Shown here piece after piece: positions 31,614-43,800 of a stretch of DNA of 64,000 nucleotides. The notes under the pieces were generated by a model, which was given only the letters and a program-made list of their open reading frames with translations, was not told where the DNA came from and made no database searches. The stretch's first letter is position 1. The number at the start of each line of letters is the position of its first letter. The stretch is from positions 220,001 through 284,000 of the forward strand of contig JAFMOC010000268.1 in assembly GCA_019802505.1 (NCBI GenBank). Direction: 5' to 3'. Position numbers and translations under genes: made by a program. Origin of the DNA: Corydoras sp. C115. Lineage: Eukaryota > Chordata > Actinopteri > Siluriformes > Callichthyidae.

Positions 31614-34600
31614 TTTCAGATACCAAAAGGTTAAAAGGCACATTTTGAGGACTTTGGAGCCGAGACAGACGAAGACGAACGGACTCGGTCCAGCAGTCGA
31701 ATACAGAATAAAATGAACGAAAAAACCCTTAAATTAACTCTAAATCCACAGAGCAGGAGGGTTAAACCAGGTCTAAACCAGGCCTTATTTACAAGATCCT
31801 TCATTCAGAATACATTCATTCATTCATTCATTCATTATCTTCCGCTTTATCCTCCATTAGGGTCGCGGGGGGGTTCCCCATGCCCATCCAGGGGAGAATA
31901 TTTCGGGCGCTGGGCAGATACACCCAGGACAGGACGCTAATCTATCACTGGACACACACTCACTCACACAGACATACACACTCTATATGGGGCAATTTGG
32001 AGAACTCAGTTGAGTTTTTGGACTGTGGGAGGAAACCGGAGAACCCGGAGGAAACCCACACAGACACGGGGAGAACATGGAAACTCCACCCAGATGGGGA
32101 TTCGAACCAGGAATGCCTAGAGCTGAGAGGAGAACATGCTAAACCACTAAACCACCGTGCCGACAATAAATTCGTCAAGATGAATCGACACCGTGAACTT
32201 GGTGAAAGTATTAGAATGCAGATTGTGAGTCTTTTATTGCTCCTTTCTCACTTGGATGCACTTCCTCTTCTCATCCACCGGGTGGCAGCATTTACTCAGT
32301 CATGTAATCAGCACCCGGCCTGTGTTCGGATGCTTCAGCCACGGTGTTCTCCTGACCTTTGACCCGTTCTCTCGCAGAGCTGCAGCATTGGAGCAGTTTA
32401 AGTCTCTGGGAGCCGAACCTCTGGAGGTGGACGTGAAGGAGTCCGGCGAGGGTCAGGGCGGCTACGCCAAGGAGATGTCCAAGGAGTTTATCGAAGCCGA
32501 AATGAAGCTGTTCGCCAAACAGTGTTTGGATATCGACATCCTTATCAGTACCGCCCTCATCCCGGGTACACACACACACACACTCCAGCACCTTAAACCC
32601 CAAATAACCCGGAATAACCGGATCAGTGTTTTAAATGAAGCTGCTCTGCTGGTTTGGATTAAAAAATATAAGAACATAAGGCTCTTAAAAACATATATTT
32701 AAAAACAATGTCATGGTTTTATCTTATCTTACTGTGTGTGTGTGTGTGTGTGTGTGTTCGCACGCGCGTATGTTTACGAATATTTGTGACTTTTTTTTTT
32801 CTTTCCCCGTCAACACTCAAATCAGGAACCTTGTTTATTTTTCCATGACGGTTCTCTGCTGTTTGTGAGGTTCCACTGCGTGTTGAGTGTGAAGGCTGTT
32901 TGAGAACTAAATGCTGATGTGTGTTTAAGATAATCCTCCGTGTAAAGCAGCTCAGTGCAGATTAATACCCTCGTTAACGTCCCAATTATTATACAAACCA
33001 ATGATATTGGCGTGACGGGGTCAGCTGACGTCGATGCTGTGTGGACGCTCAGGTCGCCGGGCGCCGGTGCTCATCAAGAAGGAAATGGTGGAGAGCATGA
33101 AGGACGGTTCCGTCGTGGTGGATCTGGCGGCGGAGGCCGGGGGCAACATCGAGACCACCGTACCCGGACAGCTGTCCGTTCACAAGGCAAGACTTGCTCC
33201 GTTTTTACTTCGGTCCTCGAGGACCTTTCGTGGTCCCTGACGCCGCTGCTCTCGTCCTCCGTTTCAGGGCGTGACCCACATCGGCTACACCGACCTCCCC
33301 AGTCGCCTCCCCACCCAGTCCAGCACGCTGTACTCCAACAACATCATCAAGCTGATCCGCGCCATCAGCCCCGACAAGGAGAACTTCCACTACGAGGTGA
33401 AGGACGCGTTCGACTACGGAACCATGGACCACGTCATCCGGGGCTCGGTCGTCATGCAGGTACAGAGAACCTCGCGCCGAACCCGTGGGGTGTACGGTCG
33501 CTCAGTGACGCCAGAACTAACCGGTCTCTCCGTCTCGGTTCTTAGAACGGGAAAGTCTTGTTCCCTGCGCCACAGCCCAACAACATCCCCGTGGCAGCAC
33601 CTCCCAAAACCAAATCCGTGCAGGAGCTGGCGAAGGAGAAGGCAGCCACCGTCTCACCCTTCACCGCCACCCTCACCACGGCCGGAGCCTACACTGGAGG
33701 TAGTGAACCACCCGGTCACATCCACAGACCTTTATTTAAAGTTTTAAGGTGAATGTCACGAACCGGTGGAACTGTCCCAACCCGCAGATGTTGGAATGAA
33801 TGAAATAATAACCGATGTGGATACGGGTCGAGAGGGAACCGCGCAGGACGCCGTGCGAGTCCGTAATCTTGGACCCGGTGCCTGACTCGGTTTTCTTGGC
33901 CCCGGTGTCGCGATTAGACTTAAAAAGCGGCATCCAAAAAAAAAAAAGCCCCAATCGCCGGCAAATGGATTCTATTGGATGCAGACGGGCGAGAGCGAGG
34001 TAGAGGTAGTGCTGGCCTCCGATCAAAGCCGGCACGTCCCTCGCTCTGACAAACCCACCAGCGCGGCTGGCACGGAACTAAACGCCCGCCGATAAACAAA
34101 CATGCAAATTCGCCTTCCTGCCCTTTCATGGTTTGTGCTATCAGCCCGCTATCGGTACCGGACCCCGTTTGGAAACGCTCGTTTAATTAGGAGGCTCCTC
34201 TCTCTGTCTGTCTGGCGCACGCACACGTTCCCGTCTGACTCGCGGCGGGCCCTTGATGCCAGGAAACCGCCGATAATAAAACGAAGAAGGCATGTTACAG
34301 CCCCCCCCCCTCCACCCCACCTCCTCGTCCTCCTCCTCCTCCCACGGCGGTGTGGGGGCCTCCGATTTTGTCCTTCTCACCTGGTCCTGCACTGTGGGTG
34401 GGAACGGCTGTGGGGTTAAGTCATGTAAAGAAGGGGAACCTGTCGATTAGGATATGTAAATGAGCCGTACATCTTAATGAGAACCTCGTTATTGTTATTA
34501 ACTCGTAGATGAAACATGGTTCTGTTTTAAAATGTGTCTCTGCTGTGATTGAAGTGTAACTCTGACGCATTGTGACATCACAGGTTTGGCGACGCTGCTC

Positions 34601-35868
34601 GGACTCGGGCTGTGCGCTCCCAACGCCGCGTTCACGCAGATCGTGACGACCTTCGGCCTGGCGGGCATCGTGGGGTATCACACCGTGTGGGGGGTCACCC
34701 CCGCCCTCCACTCGCCCCTGATGTCCGTCACTAACGCCATCTCCGGTAAGATCTCACTCACAAACACACCAATCAGCACCTGTGTGCAAATCACAAATAC
34801 AATTAAATCAGTGTGATGATGCACAGGTCACCACCAGGACTGACTCCTATCCCGTCCCTGTTCTGCAGTGACTCCTGTGAGTTGACTCTCAGCGTGCGTT
34901 TCAGCCCGAACCTGGCGTGTTCTATTTTAAACGGGTCGTGATGCGGGCCCTCGTGGGGACCGTGATAACATCACCCCTCTAATAGCTTTCAAATGCTTCT
35001 GCAGCGACGGGCCGCTCAGTGAAGTGTGGAACGTTCGTGGAGCGTTTCCTCTCGCCATTCCAGAGAAACAATTGATCGCAGATTGGCGCAGAACCCGAGC
35101 GCACGCTACCTCCGCCGCGCAGGAAGCGGCGCAGACGACCTGTAAACCTCCACAGGCACGCGCCCGCGCCCCGCCCCGCACGGCCGTAACCGGACCCGGA
35201 CTCGGCACCGAAAAACACAGAGAGCGTCGTTCAAACGTCATGGACGGCGGCTTTGGCCCCCGCGCTCGCCGTGTGTGAGGTTTCCGTCTCGGACTTCTCG
35301 CCGTACATCATTAGTGATTACAGCGAGAGCGCCGCCAGCTCTTAATCAGGGACGTTCCCGCCCCCCGGAGGGCTCTTCGGCCGCGTTTCGGGGCCCGGCC
35401 GGCGCTCGGATGTCGGCTCGTCCTGATTCAGAGTTCTCAGGTAGATGAAAGCGTTTGGAACCCTGTTCCCGGTGATGTGTAACGCGTGAGCCGTCGGCTC
35501 CAGAAATTCCGCGCCGGTGTCCTAACGTCTCCGTCACTTCGAATCGGGACGCATTAGCTTCTGGCAAAGCCGTCCGCTGGCACCGGGTCCACGTCTGTCT
35601 GGAAAGAGGCCTGCGGTGCCAAGACCGAGTCGAACGGCAGAAACATCTCTGAATGAGACGGAGTCGGGTTTTATCCTCTCTGACTCTCATTCCAGGGTTC
35701 GATTTGGGGTCACAGTCGCTGTACGGGGTGACGGGGCAGATCACTGTACACCCAACATCCCCACCATGACCCCCCCCGTACTCTTTTAATGGAAAATTCC
35801 AAGATTTGGTGGGAGGTGATTGCACCATTCTTAGGGTTGTGTTTGAGGAGGCTGTGTACTCACTGTAA

Positions 35869-35911
<43 letters not shown>

Positions 35912-37807
35912 CAGGTCTGACTGCTGTCGGTGGACTCTCGCTGATGGGTGGAGGATACCTCCCGAACAACACCGCAGAAACCCTGGCGGTGCTCGCTGCG
36001 TTCATCTCTTCGGTCAACATCGCTGGTTAGTCACCTAAAGACATTCACTCCATACACACGTCACCACCACCTTCAGGTGTCTCAGGTGTACATCACTACA
36101 GAATGTCCAGGTTCTTCATATTGGGGGGGGGGGTGGGGGCATATAAAGTACTGTGAGATGTTAGATGTTCTGAGTGGGAGGTTGCTCTGGGGTGTCCATG
36201 ATGGTTAATAGGAGCTGTAATGAACCCCCTGTGTCAGGTCACCCTCTTCAGGAACGTGTGTTGGGGGGGGGGGGGGGGTGTTTGTGAGACACGGGGTGGA
36301 AAATTCCCGGCGGAGTGAAACGCTGATCTGATGGAACGGCGCGCGAGCCGACGTGTCTGTCGTTTTAAGGAACACCTCCCGGGCGCGCCCCCACCCCCCC
36401 TCCCCGCCGCCCCGCCACTGACCCGAACATGACGTTCATTAGACGAACTGCTACTTCAAGTCCCTCCAGGTGCCGGGCTTCGACCCCAGCTCACACCTGA
36501 GGCAGGAAACGGCGAGGTCTTCAAAGCGCCGCCACCGTGTCGTAAATCAGTCCGAAGGGCCGGCTCTGGACCGAGTGCTCATTAAACCGGAGGTGGTGGG
36601 GACGCGCGGGGGCAGCCAGGGTCCGCCATCCAGCACGGCCTCTGTCCCGCGGCTGGACTCCTCCGACTCGCCGTCATTAGGAATTCCTGATGTCTCTCCC
36701 GTTTGCGTTCCAGCACATAAACCAAATGAATATTTTATTTTCTCTAAACGCAGGTGTTTTTTTTATTTTTGCCCTCTCGCCGCGGTTCAAGCGCCGTCTC
36801 GTTTCCCGTCAAACCCACAAGCCATAAAGCACCGGGGCGAGAACGTGGACATTTTTTTAATTTCATTTTTTTATTTTTTTTTGTGCTCCCCGTTTTTTCC
36901 AAACTCTTCGCCGAATATTTTATTGTTACAAGAGTTCGAGAAGGAAAAACTAACAATACCCGCTCCAGCCCTCCGACCGTAAAAGCCGTGGAATTTATGG
37001 AGCACCTATTTTTTAATAACGGACATTTTTACTTTTTTTTCCGTCAGAAGTTTAAAATAAACCCAAATTCATTGACAGGTTTATTATAATTATTTCTGAT
37101 GCTTCGTCTGATGCAGTCCGTCTGTTCCAGAGCAGGTTTTTCATTTATCTTTTTTTTTTTTGGGAGGTGGGTGTCAATGTGGTGATGTTCTGGTGTGAGG
37201 GCATCATCCACCACCTTAATTCCTGCTCTGTGGGGGGGGTTCTGGTCAGAGAACATGGTAAAGGGAATTAAAGGTGTATGTAGAGCTTGTCCTCAGGTCT
37301 GTCACTCGTGTTAATCCAGTGGGCGGGGCTATTTCCAGGTGGTTTCCTGGTCACTCAGAGGATGCTGGACATGTTTAAGAGACCCACGGACCCCCCGGAG
37401 TTCAACTACCTGTACCTGCTGCCAGCGGGGGTTTTCGTTGGAGGTTACGGAGCAGCTCTGCAGGCCGGCTACAACATCGAACAGGTGAGCTGCTGATGCC
37501 CTGAGATCAGATGGGATGGGGGGGGGGGTGTGGGGGACGTCATGGAGATGTCTGGGTTCAGTGTCCTCAGTCCTGACTGTAGCTCATATTTCTTGTTTTG
37601 ACGATGTGCAGATGATGTACCTCGGGTCGGGCCTGTGCTGCGTCGGCGCTCTGGCCGGTTTGTCCACGCAGTCCACCGCCCGCCTGGGCAACGCCCTCGG
37701 TATGATCGGTGTGGCAGGTGGCATCGCCGCCACGCTGGGAGTTCTCAAGCCCACTCCTGAGCTCCTGGGTCAGATGAGCGCTGCCATGGCCGTGGGTGGA
37801 ACTGCTG

Positions 37808-37842
<35 letters not shown>

Positions 37843-40800
37843 ATTCCTTTGAAGTCTTCCCCCAAAACGCCTGTAAGGGAGAACCGAGTGTGAGTCAGTG
37901 ATTGGTGGGCGAGCTCGGGTAACGTCTGTCATCCCGTGAGTCACCGCGTTCTGTACCCAGTCACGTCCAATCGGAATTGCTAATTATTCCTGGAACCGCG
38001 TCGGACGAGGAGGTGAAGCTGACGAGCTGCCCATCCCCCCCGACCTGTGCGCCTCCAGATGCTGATTCCACCCCCTCTCCTGGGGGGGACAAACACACAT
38101 GTACACACACACACACACACACATTCGCACCGCGGCGGTGATCAGATTTCCCTCTGCCCCCTCTGCAGGTCTGACCATCGCCAAGAAGATCCAGATCTCG
38201 GACCTGCCCCAGCTGGTGGCCGCCTTCCACAGCCTGGTGGGTTTGGCCGCCGTGCTGACCTGCGTGGCCGAGTACATGGTGGAGTACCCGCACTTCGCCA
38301 CCGATCCCGCCGCCAACCTGACCAAGATCGTGGCTTACCTGGGCACCTACATCGGCGGGGTCACCTTCAGCGGCTCCCTCGTCGCCTACGGCAAACTGCA
38401 AGGTGCCCGCTGCGTAATTATTCATCTTTATTAATTTGCAGTCTGATCGTGGTGTGTGGAGTCTGCATGTCCTCCCCGTGCACATGAGGGCTTACTCCAA
38501 AAACAGGATGCTCACGCCACCCAGAGTTATCGGCTGTCGATAATCCGATAATTAATTATTCAGATTAATGACCGTGCGATTGACTGAGGCAGCAGCGTCC
38601 CACCGAGCTTCAGATCCAAACCGGACCAAGGTTCTATTAGAACCAGAGGAACCGCCTTCATTCCAAATGGGCTCTGGTCCATTAGGCACCGAGCCGAAGA
38701 ACCTCCACGGTCGTGCCATTGAGGTAAACCGCCGAGGCAGGCGCTCTGAAGTACCTCCAGTCCTCCCAAAACCTGCTGCTAGCGCAAAGGAACATCAGGA
38801 CCCCCTCCATCCCAAAAAATGGTTCCTCCAGCGCTCTGCTCCGGGCGATATGGCGCTCCGAGCGTCCGTTCCGTCTGTAGACCGGCCCGGCGGTGCCACA
38901 CATGCCCCGTGTTTAAAGCCTGGCCAGGCGGAACCACTCAGAATTCGGCACTAATTTGGCCCCTCTGCCTCCCCCCCCCCCCCAGTCATTTTCCACTTGT
39001 TCCTTAAAGCTGGAACACATTATCTCCAGCAGGGTTCCCACTCCTCTCATAGGACTCTGAAACCAGGAGTCTGATGCAAGAGATTGCCCCCCCACCCCCA
39101 CCGCCTCCTTTGTTTTTAGCGGGCGTGTAGTTTGTGGTTCGTCTTAAACTTCGGGTTCTGCGGTGTAGTGAACCTGATGGAGTGATGCTCTGAATAATTT
39201 GGGGGGGGGGGGTCCTGACTCGGTACCCATGGGAACGATCCGTGACGCCGCTTTAATTCGCTGTGTTGAACTTTGCAGGCATCCTGAACTCCGCCCCCCT
39301 GATGCTCCCCGGCCGGCACGTTCTGAACGCCAGCCTCATGGCCGCCAGCGTGGGGGGCATCGTCCCGTACATGCTGGACCCCAGCTACACCATGGGCGTC
39401 ACCTGCCTGGGCTCGGTTTCCGCCCTGTCCGCGATCATGGTGAGAGAAGGTTAAACGGACCCATGACGCACCTGTGCGGACGTTTCGGGGTATTTTAACA
39501 TTGATATCGATGCGTGCGATCAGGGCGTGACGCTGACGGCGGCCATCGGGGGCGCCGACATGCCGGTGGTGATCACGGTGCTGAACAGTTACTCGGGCTG
39601 GGCTCTGTGTGCTGAAGGCTTCCTGCTCAACAACAACCTGCTGACCATCGTGGGGGCGCTGATCGGCTCGTCGGGCGCCATCCTGTCCTACATCATGTGT
39701 GTGGTAAGCCTCGCCTCCACCTTACACCTCTGCATTCATAATAAAGCTCCACGCCGAACCCGGAATGCATTCACGCCACGGTCTCTCTGCAGGCCATGAA
39801 CCGATCGCTGGCCAACGTCATCCTGGGAGGCTACGGCACCTCCTCCACCGGCACGGGAAAGCCCATGGAGATCACAGGCACCCACACCGAGGTTAACGTG
39901 GAGCAGACGGTGGAGCTGATCAAGGAGGCCCAGAACATCATCATCGTTCCAGGTGAACCCGGGGCGCGGCGTGGGTGGGGGTGAGGGAGGGAGGGGGGGG
40001 GTCTGCCCGCTGAAGCATAACCAGAACCGAGGGGCGCGCGGAACCTTTTCAAACATTCCGTCATATACGGCGTGTTTAACTAACCCCACCTGACCCTGAT
40101 TACATCACCGCACGGGATGCACCTCTCCGAACCTGCAGCCCGGGCCCCATTCTCGGGGGGAGGTGAGGGTCTTCCGTAATGGAAACTGGATGTGGGGCAG
40201 ATGTGGGGTACTCGGTGTACCTGGTGAGCGAGGAACGCCTGACCAACGTTCGCACCGTCTCCTTCAGCTTCAGCGGTCAGCGTGGCGAGTGTGTGCACAC
40301 CTGGTCAGGTGATCGCTTGACGCTTATTTATTTACTATAACGTTATAATCGCATCACCCCTCGTTCCGAGGTTTGCAGGCGTCCGCCTCTGCCTCCGCCT
40401 AGGATTGTCATGCCGTTTCGGAACCCCGTGTGCGGGGGCGGCCCCGTTCCGATGTGCGCCCGGCCGAAGCCGCCGTCTGATTGACGTTTGTGAAAACACC
40501 GCAGACCTCTTTCTCGCCTCCACGCCAGATTTTCCTCGCCGCAATTGTTTTCCTTCACAGCGTCGATTTTTAAAAAAAACTCTGTAAGCGGTGGAAACCC
40601 ATCGGCATTGCGGGGGGATTGTGGACACGCAGCACGGCGGTTTAGAACCTCAGGGTCTGCCGCGGACCTTCAGACGTCCATCCATCACGCTGTGGATCGG
40701 TGTCTGCTTGACATTCTGAATGAACGTCAGGTTTGTGAGGGATGTAAACAAACAGGATTAATAAACGCACGTTCCGTTCGGAGGGATGCAGGTTCCATCC

Positions 40801-43800
40801 ACACGGAACCCTGACCCTCCACCCAGCCTGGACACACCGATTATCCCGTCACCGGCTCCTGAAGTGGAAACGAAGGGAAGCGTTAGCCGTGTTGGTTCTG
40901 CGTTATGAAAACATTTCCCCGTGAGCTGCGCTCGCTTGTTTTTCGGTCGGCTCCAGCTGCGCGTGTTTTGTTTGGCGTTGTGGGGTCGTGTGGAGTGTTG
41001 CACCGGGGTACGACGAGGGTTCTAATCGTGTTCGTGATCCACAGGTTACGGTCTGTGTGCAGCTAAAGCTCAGTATCCCATCGCTGACCTGGTCAAGAAC
41101 CTGACTGATATGGGCAAGACTATCAGGTACACACACACAGTGTCACTGAGCATCATCCACCACCTTAATAACACCTGCTCTCTCCATGGTCCTGATCATC
41201 AGAGAACATACCAAAGTGGACTAACAGAGTCTGTAGAGAAACTGATGGACTACAGAATGTAATAGAACTACAAACTGATCCTGATTGGTTACTGTGACAC
41301 CACCACCACCACCACCATCCTCCACCACCACAATGTTGCTTTAACGTATTTTCCAGACACTCGCCGGGTCCCGGGTTCTTCCTGCGTTTAGGAAAGCCAT
41401 GTTTATTTAAGTGTTGTGCGTTAGGCACCGGTGCAGCCGGCGGGGCAACGCGGCCGTGACTAAGGAGCGAGAAAATCGGGTAAAAACAGAGAAGGACACG
41501 GTGGTCGAGAAATAAAAACCTCCAACCGAGCCTCATTGCAATGAGCCTCCAGACACAAATCCGTTCTCCCTCGATTCATGAGTCGCTTCGCTTTCATAAT
41601 GAATCCCATCTACAGGAAAGAGTCAGTTCCCAGCGACTCGTTCGGCGGTGAAGCTCCATTCCACTCGGATGATTCTGCATGGGCTGGAGCTCAGGTGCCG
41701 TGGTGGTGGTGCGGCGCTTGGTGCATCCACCTTACAGCAGGAAGCCCTGGGTCTGATTCTAGGGTGGAGTCAGGAGTGCAGAATTTGTTCTCTCGTTATT
41801 ATCATTATTATTATTATAATTATTATTATTATTAATTCGTCTATTATCTTCCGCTTTATCCTATATTAGGGTCAGGGGGGGGTTCCCCATGCCCATCCAG
41901 GGGAGAACGTTTGGGGCACTGGGCAGATACACCCAGGACAGGGGGGCAATCTATCGCTGGGCACACACTCACTCACACACTCTATATGGGGCAATTTGGA
42001 GAACTCAATTGATTTGATGCATGTTTTTGGACTGTGGGAGGAAACCGGAGAACCCGGAGGAAACCCACGCAGACACAGGGAAGACATGGAAACTCCACCA
42101 GATGGGGATTTGAACCGGGAACCCCCAGTGTTGAGGAGAACCTGCTAAACCACTCAGCCACCGTGCCACCCTATTATTATTATTATTATTATTCTCCACC
42201 CGTGAGTTCTACATAAGTACAGGTTCTGCGACGAGGTGTGATGGACGGTCCATACGTGGACCCATGTCTTTTGTTGGAATCTGTTTAATAGCATGAAGGA
42301 CTAATGGTCGTCATGGCGACGCTCTCCGCTCTGCTGATGACTGTCCTGTCGTGGGGTCTCGTGTGAGGTCGTCCTCGCGGCGCATGCGCGCTCCGCCCGG
42401 CTCTAATCACTTCCAGGAGGTTCCTTCATGTTGGCAGCCGGTGAGTCACCGGCGGGGGTGAAGCGCTGGTCAGCTGGCACGCGCTCCTCCTCGGTGACGC
42501 CGTTTGGCCGGTTCTCCCGCGCACCCCCGGGGCCCGACGGCGAGCCAGATTCCCCGCGCCCACGCGCGTCACGGTGGTCGGCGATGGGGTTTATTTTTCC
42601 CCCTAATGTAATTTGTAACGAGGTCCGGCGTCTCGGTGGACGCCGTCGGCTCGCGCCGCGGTCTGTTACCTGGACCCAGGCGCGGTCGCAGGAGGCGGGA
42701 CGGAAACCCGTGTAATTTTCCCCTGGCCGTTTGATCTGCAGTTCCACAGCTGCTGCCTATTAGGGCATTTGCAGTTGATTAGAGGGAAGATGGGTGGCCG
42801 AGCGGACAGGTTAGCGGTCTCGGGGACTGCACAACCCCCACCAGCACCACCACCACCACCTTTGCACTTTTTGGGATAATTAGCCTCGGTGAGAGGGCCG
42901 TGGGCAGTGCGGCCGTGCCACGTGCTCCTGATCTTCTGGACGGTTCTGAAAGGTTTTAAAAGCGTTCTTTTAAAGTTAAAGCATGATTTTACATTCATTA
43001 TTCATCCATTCATTATCTTCTGCTTTATCCTCTATTAGGGTCGGGGGGGGGTTCCCCATGCCCATCCAGGGGAGAACGTTTCGGGCGCTGGGCAGATACA
43101 TCCAGGACAGGGGGGCAATCTATCACTGGGCACACACTCACTCACAGACACACTCTATATGGGGCAATTTGGAGAACTCAATTGACTTGATGCATGTTTT
43201 TGGACAGTGGGAGGAAACCGGAGAGCCCGGAGGAAACCCACGTGGACACGGGGAGAACATGGAAACTCCACCCAGATGGGGATTCGAACCGGGAATCCCT
43301 AGCGCTGAGAGGAGAACATGCTAAGCCACCGTGCCGCCACATGATTTTACAAATGTATTTTTTTGTTTTTAGGTAAAAACTGTAGGTGTCGCTCATGAGC
43401 TCACAGATGACCCTGGTTGGACAGACCTCATGGCTTTATAAAACATTTAAAGAACGCAGGTCTAACGCCAGGGGTCTAATTCCAGGTTCGAATCCCCATC
43501 TTGGTGGAGTTTGCATGTCCTCCCCATGTCCACGTGGGCTTCCTCCGGGTTCTCTGATTTCCCCCACAGTCCAAAAGATGGATCATGGATCAAGATCAAT
43601 TGAATTCCCAAAATTGCCCCATATAGAGTGTGTGTGTGAGTGAGTGTGTGTCCAGTGATAGATTGCCCCCCTGTCCTGGGTGTATCTGCCCAGCGCCCGA
43701 AACGGTCTCCCCTGTATGGGCATGGGGAACCCCCCCCCCAGGGCCTAGTAGTGGATTAGGTGGAAGCTGATGGATGGAGGTGCACATGTGGCAGAAAACA

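Noticed and set aside
35346..36020. Minus-strand open frame of 224 codons across nnt
   Set aside because: It spans a TG repeat and is antisense to an nnt exon.
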